Origin: Peribolospora baueri
Taxonomy: Eukaryota > Basidiomycota > Peribolosporomycetes > Peribolosporales > Peribolosporaceae
Assembly: GCA_029717555.1 (NCBI GenBank)
Contig: JAMDHS010000058.1
Location: forward strand, 62,001-126,000
Reading direction: 5' to 3'
Length of the DNA: 64,000 nt
Shown: positions 21,401 to 32,487 of the stretch, in pieces
Layout of the letters: the number at the start of each line of letters is the position of its first letter
Position numbering within the stretch: position 1 is the stretch's first letter
Program-made: the position numbers and the translations under genes
Notes under the pieces: model-generated
Told to the model about the DNA's origin: nothing
What the model saw: the letters and a program-made list of their open reading frames with translations, nothing else
Databases searched by the model: none

Positions 21401-23313
21401 AACAGGACTCAACTTGTCACCAGCCCAGACGCCCGTCTCGTGGAGGGTCTGCTTGCCATTGTTCAGCAGGTCCATGCACACGTGAGCTTCGTAGCGCTCC
21501 AAGCCCGAACCGAAAGAGGGTACGAAACGCCCGCTGGCCTTGAGCCTTCCGGCGTTTCTGTCAAACGTCATGTTACCCCCTTTCCACGAGCTCGGAAGGT
21601 CGTTCGTGATGTCGAGGATGAGGAAAGGCTGGAGGTAAAAGGGAAAACAAAAGAAGTAATTGAGGAGCCGTCCATTTTAGCGGACCACAACGTCCGGGAG
21701 TTGCGCACCTTGCTACCCGTCTCCTTGAGCAAGCTCTCAGGGAAAGTAAAGCGCTCCAGGCCGGCACGCCTCGTGGACGACATCTCCATCTTGATTCCAT
21801 TCTCGAGCGTGCTAGTGAAATAGCCGGGCGAGGCTGTATGCGACGGGTGAATCGGTCAGGCGGGGATACGCTGCAGTTCATAGACGAGGAGAGCATAATC
21901 GCACCAAAGTCGGTGTTGTTCTTGCGATACAGGAGCCGATCCTCCAAGGTGACGGCGCAGAGGTCAAAGTTGCCGCCGGGGCACACCTGAGGGAAGACGG
22001 GGAAGTTACCGTACGAGCCTAGGCAAGTGAAGGGGCGAGGGAGAGCGGGGTAGGTTTGATGAACATGATACACGCCGAAAAATGTAAGAATGGAATGTTG
22101 ACGCCCAATGACCCACCCGTAGAAGCGCCTGTGCCGCTGTCGTGCAGGGGGCTCACGCCCCAAACCTGCGACGCAGGATCCACTATTGTACATACAGTAG
22201 GAAAAGAAAGGAGGTAAGCGCGAGATGTGGCCAGTGGGAGACCGAGCTGAGAAGGCCTCGTCTGGCCTTACGAACATATATATCCGGCCGGTGCATATCC
22301 TGGCGAGCGGAGATAAGAGGGGGAGGCAATAGGCAATCGGTCAGGCTCCGCGGAGGGAGGGGTCGGACCCTCTGTGCGCACCAGTCATGTCAAGACCGAA
22401 CTGGTGTTGGTATAGGAAGAAGAGGAAGCGTTGATGCGTAAGCGAACGTGACGGAAAGACGGCAGGGCGGTCCTTGAGAGTGAAGGCGGTAGAACGGCTA
22501 CACACCTTTGCCATAGAAAAGGGGACGGCGGAACCGGGAAAGACGTCTCCGTAGTTATCAGTGCCGATGAACTGGCGTCATCGAAGCAGGAGAGATGGAA
22601 AGAACACAGAATGAGGGCTAGTGCAGCTGACGCGGAGTGAAGAGGAGATCAATGGCGTACTGTGTTGACGAAGGCTGGAGGCGCGAAATGCGAGTGGTGA
22701 TCACATCAAGGAGGCGCTCGTGAATCTCTCGTGCTAATAGCCGTTCGGGTCGACGAGCAAGCAAACGATAACAGAAGGACCGCTCACCTGCGTAATCGCC
22801 GTCAGAGACGTTGCGGGGACTCGGAGCGGGTGCACTGGGTGGCTGCGAGGGCGGCGGAGCGCGTTTGGCCGCATCGTGGGCGGGAGTGAGGAGGCCGTGG
22901 CGGCCTTTGTGACGCTTGTGCCTCGCCGCTCCGGTGGTAGCGTTGAGGGATGTGGCCTGGGTGGTGGCATTGGAGTGCGCTCGTGCCTTCCACGTTGCGA
23001 TGGCTTCCTTGATCCCTTTCTTCAGGCTCGGATCGAGAGTGATAGCATCGTGCTTGCCCGAGTGGTCACCGTGGGGATGGAAGTGCTTGAGGCGGAGAGG
23101 CTTTCCAGGAGACGGGTTGTGCTTCGAGACGGGACGAAAGACGGCTTCCTGGACGGAGGAGACCGTGTCTGAGAGGACGGAGCGAACAAGAGCGAGTTCG
23201 TGCTCGGACAGACCGGTGAGCGAGTTGGAGCGCACGCGAGGCGCGGTGAGCAGGGCGAGGAGGATGGAGAGGAGGAAAGGAGCGTGAAGCATGGAAGGGA
23301 GCGTGAGGGCCAT
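18429..23313 (-). CDS. secreted GH92 alpha-mannosidase, many exons
   Basis: The ATG at 23313 opens a signal peptide (MALTLPSMLHAPFLLSILLA, cleavage near VRSNS). About 150 residues of Ser/His/Pro-rich extension precede the GH92 core, which spans the rest. First exons by frame closure: 23313-22788, 22674-22661, 22571-22506, 22400-22382, 22299-22276, 22182-22117, 22018-21905; roughly ten more follow. Core motifs in order: FVNTFIGTDNYGDVFPGSA, FGLDMTGYAPAGYI, VWGVSPLHDSGTGAST, SYGNFPVFPQVCPGG, RWDTFRSFYPLLSL, TLEYAFNDFAVRQ, GFYEASSWEYTFFAPHD (the Glu is the expected acid), GNEPSFQTPVMFHYANNP and LPGNDDQAAMATF (the Asp pair is the expected base region). Family enzymes are calcium-dependent exo-acting mannosidases that trim alpha-linked mannose. 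The C-terminus ends SSLSTGGFASSSWWKK. N-glycosylation sites are frequent, fitting secretion or a vacuolar location. Confidence 0.93.
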
Positions 23314-24098
23314 CTTGACGGACCCCAGTGGGGGAGGAGGGAGAAGAAGATGGAGGTGAGCAGGAAGAAGGCAACCGTCGCCCGAGCTGGCCCGACGAGG
23401 GTTGAAATGAGAAGGCAGGCAGGAGGCAGGCATGAAGGAGCCAAGGGCGTCGTCCGAGGCGGACACACATGATGAGGTGCATACTATACTCGCTGATCGT
23501 CGTCGCACGTACAACCCAGTCAGTCTACCACCTGCCGGCGTCGGGAGTGGTGGGAGCGCCGTGCCGAGTCAGTCGGTCCGTCGTCCATCGCATGCGAAGG
23601 TCTGTAATAAGCCTTCGCCTACTCCTCCGCCTCGACTCGGCACTGAGTCTGAGCGGAGGAGGACAGTCCAGCAACATCCTCCCTCGTACACGTCTGTGGA
23701 CAATGAGCGGATGAGGAACGAGAAAGAAGATCGACGCTGCATGCGCTCGGCTCAGCGCTCCGGCCGCCGGCATAAGACGCGCACCAACCTGCACGCGCCG
23801 GCCAGCAGCCTAATTATTAAGTCAGCTGAGCGGACGTTTGGGCACCACTCGGCCGTATTTTTCTTCTCTCCTACGTGGTGTCACTGCATCTTGTCGAGTC
23901 GATTGCTCATCGTGATTTTTCCGGTCACTAGCCTCGGCCTTTGTCAACAGTCTGCCTCTCTCACCATCCTGGAGACACTTGTTTACTTATGGATCGCCCT
24001 CAGTGGCTCAGTGGAGTAACAGACAGGTCTCGAAGAGCAGCAGATAGATGGGGAGGGAGGCGAGGCGCTTCGCCCACGCGCATGGCGTACAGCCACTA
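23314..24098. other. promoter of the GH92 gene and 3' side of the DsbA-like gene
   Basis: About 785 bases. A frame upstream of the GH92 ATG is open for 67 codons but Ser/Arg-rich and probably leader. An AT-rich patch (about 23809-23822) is the only local departure from GC richness. No RNA gene or repeat seen. Confidence 0.4.
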
Positions 24099-25373
24099 CT
24101 ACGCGGTTATTTTGGAGGACAGGTACTCCTCCCACTCCTTCTTGCCAAAGCTGCTCGACACGGACGGGTCGAGGATGCCGTCGAAGACTTTTTGACGACA
24201 AGGGAAGGGGGCGGGAGCGGGAAATGGACCGGTGGCGGCGAGAAAGAGAACGCAAAGTCCCAGTCTGGTCAGCGAGAGGGTTGTGGTGAAAGGGCGAGGA
24301 AGAGGGTACTCACGGACGGAAGGAGTGACGTGCCAGCTCTGCGATCGCGCAAGCACAAGCGAGAAGACGGAGTCGAAGAGAAGGAAGGAAGATAAGACAA
24401 GCCAGAACGAGCCAGAAAGAAACACGAGCGCGCGCCCGTCGCAGCCCAGCCCCGTAGAAAACAGAGCTTACCTGCTGGCGTCCGAGCTTGACCTGTATGT
24501 AGATCGGGGAGGCACCAAAGCGACAACGTAACGAGGCGACATCGAGAGATCAAATCAGTACGAGTCCCTTCCGAAGAGGCGCGCACGGCAAACCAGCGGC
24601 GGAAGTCGCTCTACAGCTCGACCCTCCGTCCGAGTCGACACTCACGCAGTACTTGAGCTCGGGCACGACCTTGCTCCCCGTGTTCCCCTGGGCGCCCACC
24701 TGCGTCAGCTCAGCGATATCCTTCTTGCCCGCCTTCAATCCCGCCTTTCCCTTGCCATCGCCCACAGTCGCGTAGGTGAGATCGACGAGCTGCTGGCGGA
24801 TCTGATCAAGCGTGAGGTTCCTACTGGGAGCGTCGAACCACTTGGTCTGCTCCTTCATCAGCTCGAGGCTGACAGCGTAGAACGGGTTCGTGTCCGGGTC
24901 CGCGAGATCCGTCGCGGAGCGCTCCGTCGCCGCCAGCCTGGCGACGGCCAGCGCGGTCTCGTGCAAGAGCGGAGAGGTGGCGTGCCAGCTCTGCGGATAG
25001 GGCCTGATGATCACCTTGAGCTTGGACGCGTACGTGCCCTTAAGGAGGGGCTTGACGTGCGTGTCAAAGCCCAAAAGCAGCTTCGCTGAGAAGGGGCAGA
25101 GGTAATCGAGTACGAGCTTTTTTTTTTCAGGTAGACAAGGGAAGGGCAAAGCATAAGATAGCGCCAGATCAGTCCCTCGTTTCCCCTGTCGGCATCACCT
25201 CTGAGCCTGATCCGCCATCGGCAGCCTAACGCTGTCACGTCGCCGACAAGGCGCAAGCGTTCTTTGGCTACTGCCGATGAAGTCCCTATCAGGGACTGAC
25301 TACTGACCTCGAGCGTGTGAGGCGCGTCCGCCTTTCCAAGCCTGAGCGCAGCGAGATTGGGTGGGAGAGCCAT
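24099..25373 (-). CDS. DsbA-like thioredoxin-fold protein
   Basis: Exons 25373-25308, 25116-24646, 24492-24472, 24338-24314 and 24187-24099 give 223 residues with all phases closing. The start MALPPNLAALRLGKADAPHT leads straight into the first strand and active-site region LVLDYLCPFSAKLLLG, where only one cysteine (CPFS) is present. The middle is helical with RPYPQSWHATSPLLHETALAV. The end carries the thioredoxin-fold cis-proline segment VKLGRQQSWHVTPSVLFDG and SSSFGKKEWEEYL. This pattern matches fungal thioredoxin-like/DsbA-like proteins, many of which lack the second active-site cysteine. No signal peptide is visible, so a cytosolic location is likely. A monothiol site would suit glutathione-dependent or non-redox roles; the substrate is unknown. 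Two very short exons (21 and 25 bases) carry the cis-proline strand. Confidence 0.85.
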
Positions 25374-25859
25374 GTTCACGGTTTTCGTCAGTATGTGTGT
25401 GCAGGGGTTATGAAAGACACTCGATGGACGTCGCCAGCAAAGGTGGACACTTCGAGACAAGGTCGCGCGGGAGTTGACGTCGTCCCGGACGCTTACGTGA
25501 GGAAGGATCACTTGGATTGTCACATAGGGGTCGCTCCCGGAGCGCTCCTTATACACTCGTGAGGGGTCTAGCCCTCGAATGCGGAAGAGACAGAGAGGGG
25601 CGCAAGGGTCTGAGAATGAGGAATGCTCTAGGTCCCTCTACGAGGGGAGACGGACACGAGCAGAGATGACCGGACCAGTAGACTAGAATCCCACAATTCC
25701 GTCAGCGTAGCGGGAACAAACGATTCGCAAGATAAATCCTTTCAGGTGTTCACACTCCCGATCCCAGAGTCCGTTCTCAAAATTGAGCGGCGGCGGCGGA
25801 GATTACTTATTGTACGGTACAGTACGTCCTCTCCCAACCCGCACCCCGTCAGCCTCTTA
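25374..25859. other. promoter of the DsbA-like gene and 3' side of MGM101
   Basis: About 490 bases with no supported gene. A gtacggtacagtac stretch near 25813-25826 forms a short near-palindrome; I attach no function to it. Confidence 0.35.
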
Positions 25860-27196
25860 TCACGTCTCTTTGTAAGGGTATTCAAATTTGTCTGTGTCCT
25901 TGCGTCGCCAGAGCTTCCGCCTGCGGTGCACAGACGAGGATGGGAATGTTACGGTAAGACCAACCAGCAACCCAAAGAGAAATCTGCATGGACGCCAGAA
26001 GGACGGACGGAACGCACTTCTTCTTCGTGGGAATGTGCTCAACGAACAGCTCAACACAGTGCTTCGCCTTGAACTCTCGAATGAAGCGAGGGTCCCTGGA
26101 CGGCGCATTTACGAAGGCGCCGATGAAACAGAAAAAATATGGATCGGGAAAAGCTAAATCAGCTCTGCTCATGCGTCCGCAAAATTTCAAGAGGGAGCGG
26201 AAGGGAAAACGGAGGCGAAAAGCGAACACTCACCACAGTTCGCTAGCGATGCCCAAGTCTTTACAGCATCGCATGAGCGCGTTGCTCTTGGCTCCCTCAG
26301 TGGCAGTTGCAATGCCAGAAGGATCAAAGTACTCCTGCTCTCCTCGAGCAGTCGACACGAACCTGACCGGGCAGGTCAAATGAAGTGAGAGAAAGTCGAA
26401 GTAGGGCAAGTCCAGGGCGAGTCTGTCACTCTCGACTCTGATCATCCCAAATGGTACAGCCGGCGCCTGATGAGAAGCACTCACCTTCCCAAGCAGACCA
26501 AGGCATACTCCCTGCTGACAATCTTCAGGCCAACGTTGGTTTCCCCTCGAGGTGCGAGTCCCCACCCACCCGGACCGAAGGCGCGGTTCAGGATCCGACG
26601 ATACTTAATTTCAGGGAGGTAGATGAGACCGTCTGATGTGCGAGCACGCAGATCAAAAAACGGAGGAAAGGGACATCAGTGGATATGGACAGAGCTAGAG
26701 AAACTAAAATTTCGGCTGAAAAGGGCGGAGGCTCACCAGGCTTGATCTCAATGTCCCTCGTCTCCACCGGCGCCAGGAGGATGTCCACGATCCTCTGCTC
26801 GAACGGAATAGTGCTCATGCCATAGAAGCTCGTCGCCCAATTGCCATCAACGGCACCGACACCATTTTTGGGAGGCGGAGCAGAAGGCAGAGGCACTGGG
26901 TCGACCGCCTGCGCTCGTGCTTCAGAAGGAAAACCAGAGGGAAGAGGATCGAGGTCCGAGTTGCCGGTCTGGGGGTGATTGTTCACCTGAGGGGACTGAC
27001 CGGGCGCTTGCGTTGTCGCAGAAAGTTTCGCACCTCCAGTCTGAGTGGAAGGCGAAAAACCATTGGGCTTCGATGAGGACGCGGAAGGCGGGGAGGTGGC
27101 GAAACGTTTTGGCGCCGTAGATAGGGACCGAGGCGCTGCTAGTTGCGGTAGGGAGCGCGTCAAAGGCGACAGGGCGCCCATGAAGCGGAATGCCAT
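25860..27196 (-). CDS. MGM101: MGM101 mitochondrial genome maintenance protein
   Basis: Five exons (27196-26737, 26632-26485, 26362-26234, 26095-26018, 25920-25860) give 291 residues. The N-terminus [20 protein letters not shown] is a typical mitochondrial presequence, followed by about 100 Ser/Pro-rich residues. The conserved core is unmistakable: [103 protein letters not shown], and the tail [20 protein letters not shown] with its DNA-binding basic patch. Family members are Rad52-like single-strand annealing proteins of the mitochondrial nucleoid, needed to repair and maintain mitochondrial DNA. The gene diverges from RPF1 with 298 bases between start codons. The call is firm; the acceptors were fixed by the family sequence. 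Confidence 0.95.
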
Positions 27197-27494
27197 GGCT
27201 GCTGAGGTCGACTCGGCGCAAATGCGTGTTACTCTTCGGCGAGATGCTGAGAAATATTGCGTCTGTGAGAAGAAGGTCGGCAGTGGAGAATACGTTGCCA
27301 CCCAGAACCAACGGCGTATAACGAAGAAGTCAGCTCTGAGAATCCCTAACCGGGTGCTGGTGATCATCGACGTATCGGAGAAGCGCGGGTGGGAGCGGTG
27401 GGAGCCGCATCGCCGCAGCTTTCTACGACGACCCTCTCAAGCTGCTTGCCCATCCAAAATTCGTCACGATTTCAGTTTATCGACCACCCAAGAA
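27197..27494. promoter_or_regulatory. shared divergent promoter of MGM101 and RPF1
   Basis: 298 bases between opposite start codons. No clear TATA box; short A/T patches lie at 27248-27262 and 27470-27482. Confidence 0.5.
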
Positions 27495-29639
27495 ATGGCC
27501 CCTCTAGCGTCATCTTCCGGCTCTACGAGCCACATAAAAAACAAGGCTAAGCGCGAAGAAATCCATAACAAGCGAAAGGCGGAAAAGGCCCAGGAGAAGC
27601 TGAAGAGGAGAGTCGAGAGAGCGGAGCGGGAGGCGAAGGATCCCGAGGCTAAGAAGGTGAGTGAGGGGTGAGATGAGCAGAGAGAGGCAGACCAAAAGCG
27701 TCGTTCAAAGAAGCGAGAGGAGGGAAGAAGAGAGTAGCAGGGCCAAAGTTACTTTGGATAGGCACACATCGACAGCCTTTCGGCTCGACCGGGTTAAGGC
27801 GGTATGGCAAGTCGACGGCCTCTTTGCTGACCCTGACTTGTGCTACCACTTTCTTTTCCATCAGGCACGGCTTGCTGCTAACGTTCCTCAGACGATTGAG
27901 AATACTCGTGAATACAACCCCTCTATCATCTCAGCGCCTAACACCCACGACGGACCCGGCCCCTCAGCGTCGGATCCCTCCACGTCATCTTCGACCTCCA
28001 TTCCCGCGCCTCCTCTCCCGCCCATCACCATCGCTCGCCCACCGCTTTCCTCTCCACACGAAGCACCTCGCCTGCTCATTACTACCGGACTACCCTCCTC
28101 TTCGCTTAGTCCTCATCTTGAAAGCCTGAATGCCAGGAGCCATCCGGCGAAGAGGACGAGGGACTTCATTGACGAGCTGCTAGCCGTCTTCCCTGGTGCT
28201 GAGTATCGGGACCGGGCGAAGGCAAAGGGGAGAGGCATAGGTGTAATTAGCGGATGGGCAAGGGATAGGGGATATGCGGCTATGGTGGTTGTGGGCGAGG
28301 ACAAGAAGGTGCCAGGTGAGCCCTGCTTTTTGTCGCCTTCGGCAGCATCTTGTAGGTGTATCGAGCTCGTTCTGACTCTCCGTCCCAAATTCATCACTGT
28401 CGGTCTTCAGTCTCATTGACCATTATCAATCTTCCCGAGGGTCCGACGTCTCACTTCCGTCTAACGTCCGTCGCTCTCGGAACGGAGATCGCCGTGAGTC
28501 TTGTTCGCCGGTTCAGGCTGGCGTTTTCGAAATTTTATGCTATGCGACCCTTCCGAGCTGATCAAAATGCTTCCCTTCGCTCTTTTGGCTTCTCTTTGTC
28601 AATTCGATCACACTCAACTCGATCAATCCAGGGACACGCAACATCAACGTCCCATACCCCGGAGCTTATCCTGAACAACTTCACCACAACCCTCGGCCAC
28701 ACCGTTGGCGGCGTCTTCCAAAGCCTCTTCCCTCCCATGCCTGAGTTTGTGGGTAGGCAGGCCGTCACGTTGCACGTTCAGCGGGATTTCATCTTCTTTC
28801 GACGACACCGGTGAGTGGTCGGATACTCTTTCGCTCTAATACCGTTCGGTCTACGTTTTCCACATGATCTGCCCGCCTCGCGCTGATGCCGTCCCTCCTC
28901 GCCTAAAAATAAACATGTGCAACGTAAGATACATGTTCAAGTCGCCGACAAAAACCGCCTTGCAAGAGATCGGCCCTCGTTTCACGCTCAAGCTGTGCTC
29001 GCTCAAGAAGGGCCTTCCGAAAGGCGCCGGCCCTGGTTCTGCGCCCGCGTCTACATCTGCGGGAGCTGACAATGGCGAACTGGGTCCTTCTGGTACTCAG
29101 GATGGGGAGCGAGCCGACTTGGATGTCGAGAATTTGGACAGAGAGGATCAAGGACACGCTGCTGAGGGCGGATATGGAACAGGAGAGCTGGACGACGAGG
29201 ACGACGGGGACGAAGAGCGAGCGGCCGAAGCGGAGGCGGAGGCTGAAGCAGCCGCGACCGTAGCCGCACAAGGAACGCCGTCCAAGGTGACGGCCGATGG
29301 CAGCGAACGAGGGAAAGCAAAAGCGAAGGGGAATAAAGCTGTGGAAAAGCGCAAGAGGGAGGAAGAGGAGGAGCAGGGGTATGAGTTCATTTGGAAGGTG
29401 AGTTGGCGCATGCACTCTACTCTTATATCGTTTGGCTTCGTTTTGTGCACTGAGATAGAGGTAGGAAGAGGCAAGGAAGGAAAGGCAGAACTCGCTCATT
29501 TTGTGAAATGACACAACTTCTGACGGCTGATTTTGCTCCTTCCTGTTCCTCACCCTTGTGATCTCCGGTCTCTCTTCGACCGCTTGTGTCTCACGCACAG
29601 CCTAAAATGGGCGTCTCCCGACGCAATTTTTACCTGTGA
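27495..29639 (+). CDS. RPF1: RPF1 ribosome production factor, Brix domain
   Basis: Six exons (27495-27656, 27865-28315, 28411-28493, 28632-28810, 28929-29397, 29601-29639) give 460 residues, all phases closing. The N-terminus is a basic nucleolar-type segment (HNKRKAEKAQEKLKRRVERA). The RPF1 signature ARLAANVPQTIENTREY precedes the Brix domain, which runs from PRLLITTGLPSSS through RTRDFIDELLAVFPGAEY, SLTIINLPEGPTSHF, PELILNNFTTTLGHTVG, PEFVGRQAVTLHVQRDFIFF and FRRHRYMFKSPTKTALQEIG. An acidic, low-complexity insert of about 110 residues then separates the domain from GYEFIWKPKMGVSRRNFYL, the conserved end. RPF1 works in the nucleolus on 60S subunit maturation and 27S pre-rRNA processing. The acidic insert is larger than in the yeast protein, which is shorter overall. 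Confidence 0.95.
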
Positions 29640-29837
29640 ACGCCTTTCTTTTCTCTCGCGTATCGAGTTATCCTTGCCGTACGATGGACGCGCTTCCCTG
29701 CATATCGCACTTGTTTCGTTCGTTGGCCTTTACAGCCTAGATAGCTAAGGTTTACATGGGTCACCAAAAAAATTTCTGCATCGGAATGTTACTGGTTTTA
29801 CCTGACTACGTCAAATCGCACGGGCGACGCCGAACGA

Positions 29838-31846
29838 TCAAGAGATGTACCGCCTCTCCCTCATCGCGTTCCAAACGCCCTCGAACACCTCGGCCGTTGG
29901 CTTGTCGTTCTCCGGGCCCCACCCGATAGCACGGGCGCGGCCGATGTCCTGTACAAAATCGTAAGGCAGCCCGATGATCCCATCCAAGAACCTGGACGGA
30001 TGGAGGCGAAGAAGAAAAAAAAAACCATCGATATGTCAGCAGGTTATGACGCGGGAGACGATCTACGAGGTGCCGTTCGAACAGGCTGCTTGATTGACCA
30101 ACCAGAAGGGGCTCTCCTCGAATAGATCGGGATGAGAGAGATTGTATTTCTTGACGAGCGAGTCCCACGCCTTTTTCGCTTCAGGCCTGTAAACGATCAG
30201 CAAGGGAGGAGGGCGAAGCCATCCGTCCATCGTTCGGGTCATCGTTCAGTCCCACGGAAATCCACCTCTTCCCTATGAGCTGACTTTCGACAAAGCCGCA
30301 AAAGATCCGAATAGAACCAGGCAGATCCGCCTGCCCGCTCACCTCTTCATCTCCTCTGCAACGCTGGGCTTCTTATGCTTCGGTGGCTTGTCACCCTCCC
30401 TGAGGCCAAAGTCTTTGCAGAAGCGGCCCCACGTCTCTTCAAACGACCATTCGTCGCCATTCGTAATGTTGAGCTGACGACGCAGAGTAAGAAAGGGCAC
30501 ACATGTGCGTTCGATCAGAATGTCAGTGTGAAGAATGAGAAGAACATAACCTTGTCTCACTCACTTTCTCTCCACCTTTGATGGTCTCAGGAGGCAGTAG
30601 CGACACAAAAGCTTGGAAGCGGGCGAGGATGTCCTGGGAAGCAGATGTGCGCTTGCTATGGCGCAAACAGGGCGGGAGATAGTCGAGGGGAAAGAGAACC
30701 AAGGTAGAGAACATGAAGATAAAACGTTGGCCAAGGTCAATGGACGCATGGCAAGCGAACAAGGACATCTTTCGCAAAGACCAGAAAACCGACCTGAGGT
30801 AACCAGACAACGGCCCAGGGAACTGGAGAGTGTCTGGAGACAAGCCGAGCTTTGCCTCTTCGCCCTTCACGGCGAGATCTGGGGAAGAGGAGATGAAGGA
30901 TGGAAATCCGGTCAACATATTGCCCGTGGAATACAGAGATGTTGTGACAGAAAACGTCAAATGACGTACAGATGCCGAGCGAGGAGGCGGCGTTCATGGC
31001 GTTGATGTTGCCGCCTGACGAGAGCGACAGGGTAGTGAATGACGAGGTAAGCTCATCAAAGGGCGACGAAAGTCGTTTCCTTGCCATCCTCTCCTTTTCT
31101 ATCTAAGCCACAAACGCTCACCGGGGACAAAGCCGAGAATAGCGTCCGGGACGACCTCGGCCCACCTCCAGCTCTTTCCGACGCTTAGCTCCCTGAGCTT
31201 CTCCACCTGGGGATAGTAGAAAACGGGTCCGGCGATGCCCGCCGGCACGGGGGGCAAGTCCTCACTGAGCCTGACGCCTTCGAGGCTGAACGGCTTACCG
31301 CCCCACTCCGGCACGGGTGTGCCCAGGACGGCGGCGCCGTAGGTCTTGCATCCGGTTTGGAGGACGATGAACTCGAGCCCGTCGCTACGAGGCGAGTTGG
31401 CGATGGCGAGCTCGACGGCCCCGACGGCGTTTTCAACAATCCGAACGTTGGCCTCCTTGTCGTACTCGTCTCCCTTTCCGCTGGCGACGTACGCGGCCAA
31501 GTAGACGTACTTGACTCCCTCCAGGATCTCGCGTCCGACCTGCTTGACGAGCGCCTCCGCGATGAGCGGCGCCGGCTGGAGGAGGTCGATGGACGCGTAA
31601 ATCTTGCGCCCCTTGCCCAACTCTGGGTCCTGGTCCTTGGCGTGCCTCGAAGTGGCAATGATGTACGGGAACTGGGAGGGAGTGGGGTAGTCCAGCAAGT
31701 TGCGCACCAGCGCCGAGCCGGTGATGCCTGATGAGGACGATATGATATGGGGGCAGACGAGCATCAGCGCGCGCACCTCTTTCGTCCAGGAGCACGGAGC
31801 ACTCACCGTTGGCACCAAAGACGATGGCGTTTCCGCTACGAGGCAT
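29838..31846 (-). CDS. PRISE-like short-chain NAD(P)H reductase
   Basis: The first exon 31846-31807 opens MPRSGNAIVFGANG and joins the second (31727-31122) to complete the nucleotide-binding motif GANGITGSALVRNLL. Further exons (31014-30970 and about five more) carry the rest; the stop is at 29838. Characteristic segments are KYVYLAAYVASG, EFIVLQTGCKTYG (the catalytic-type lysine), AGPVFYYPQVEKL, SWRWAEVVPDAILGFVPG, NINAMNAASSLGI, FCKDFGLREGDKP and GRARAIGWGPENDKPTAEVF. This matches the PRISE group (progesterone 5-beta-reductase/iridoid synthase-like SDRs), which reduce activated C=C bonds; fungal members often sit in or out of secondary metabolism with unknown substrates. No biosynthetic neighbours are visible here, so the substrate stays open. 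It is tail-to-tail with RPF1, only 198 bases apart. Confidence 0.85.
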
Positions 31847-32487
31847 GATGGCAATTTCTGTCGCAAGCCGAATTTGCCTGACTGCTAAAAAAAAAGGAAG
31901 ACCAAAAAGTACGTGGAGAGAGAAAGATGTGGAAGTTGATCAAGTTCCAAAGGTGGAAAAGAAGCGCTCGCAAGGTGGAAGGAGGTAGGGTGACGTTTGT
32001 GGAAATGGCTGTCATCATCGGAAGCTGATCGCGGAATTTGTAAGCATCGAACGACGCAGGTGGAGGTGCGTTGAGTAGGCGAGAGGGCGAGAGAGACGAC
32101 AACAACAACACTCGATGTTCGAGAGGTGCGCATACGGCGTAATGATACAAGATCCCGATCCCCTCCTATCCAAAAAATGGGGACATCGGTGAGAAAGAGA
32201 GAGAAAACAGGGCAAGCGGAGGGAGGTGAGCACGAGCGAGTAGAGGTGGATATGGATGAACGGATGGGATGGATGGAGACCTGGAACGGAACGCGCAAAA
32301 CCATTAAGAAAAAAAAGAAAAGTCGTCGACGTCGAAGAGGACGCTATAGCAGGAGAAAGCACAATGATGCCCAAATAGAAGGGTACGGGAGCGGAAAGCA
32401 AGAAGAGAAAAGAAACGTTGAAACGTGGGAGTCCGAAAAGACAACCACCTCCGTGTGTGGACTCGACGGCCATAGCCGACGACCACG
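31847..32487. other. promoter of the PRISE-like gene and 3' side of the membrane protein gene
   Basis: About 640 bases, AG-rich on the forward strand (so C/T-rich in the direction of the reductase gene, as expected for a leader). No separate gene or RNA seen. Confidence 0.4.

Noticed and set aside
22618-22674. Frame continuing STQYAIDLLFTPRQLH as the end of a truncated GH92 protein
   Set aside because: It ends at once in a stop, whereas the short-exon path yields the conserved GH92 start; read as intron.
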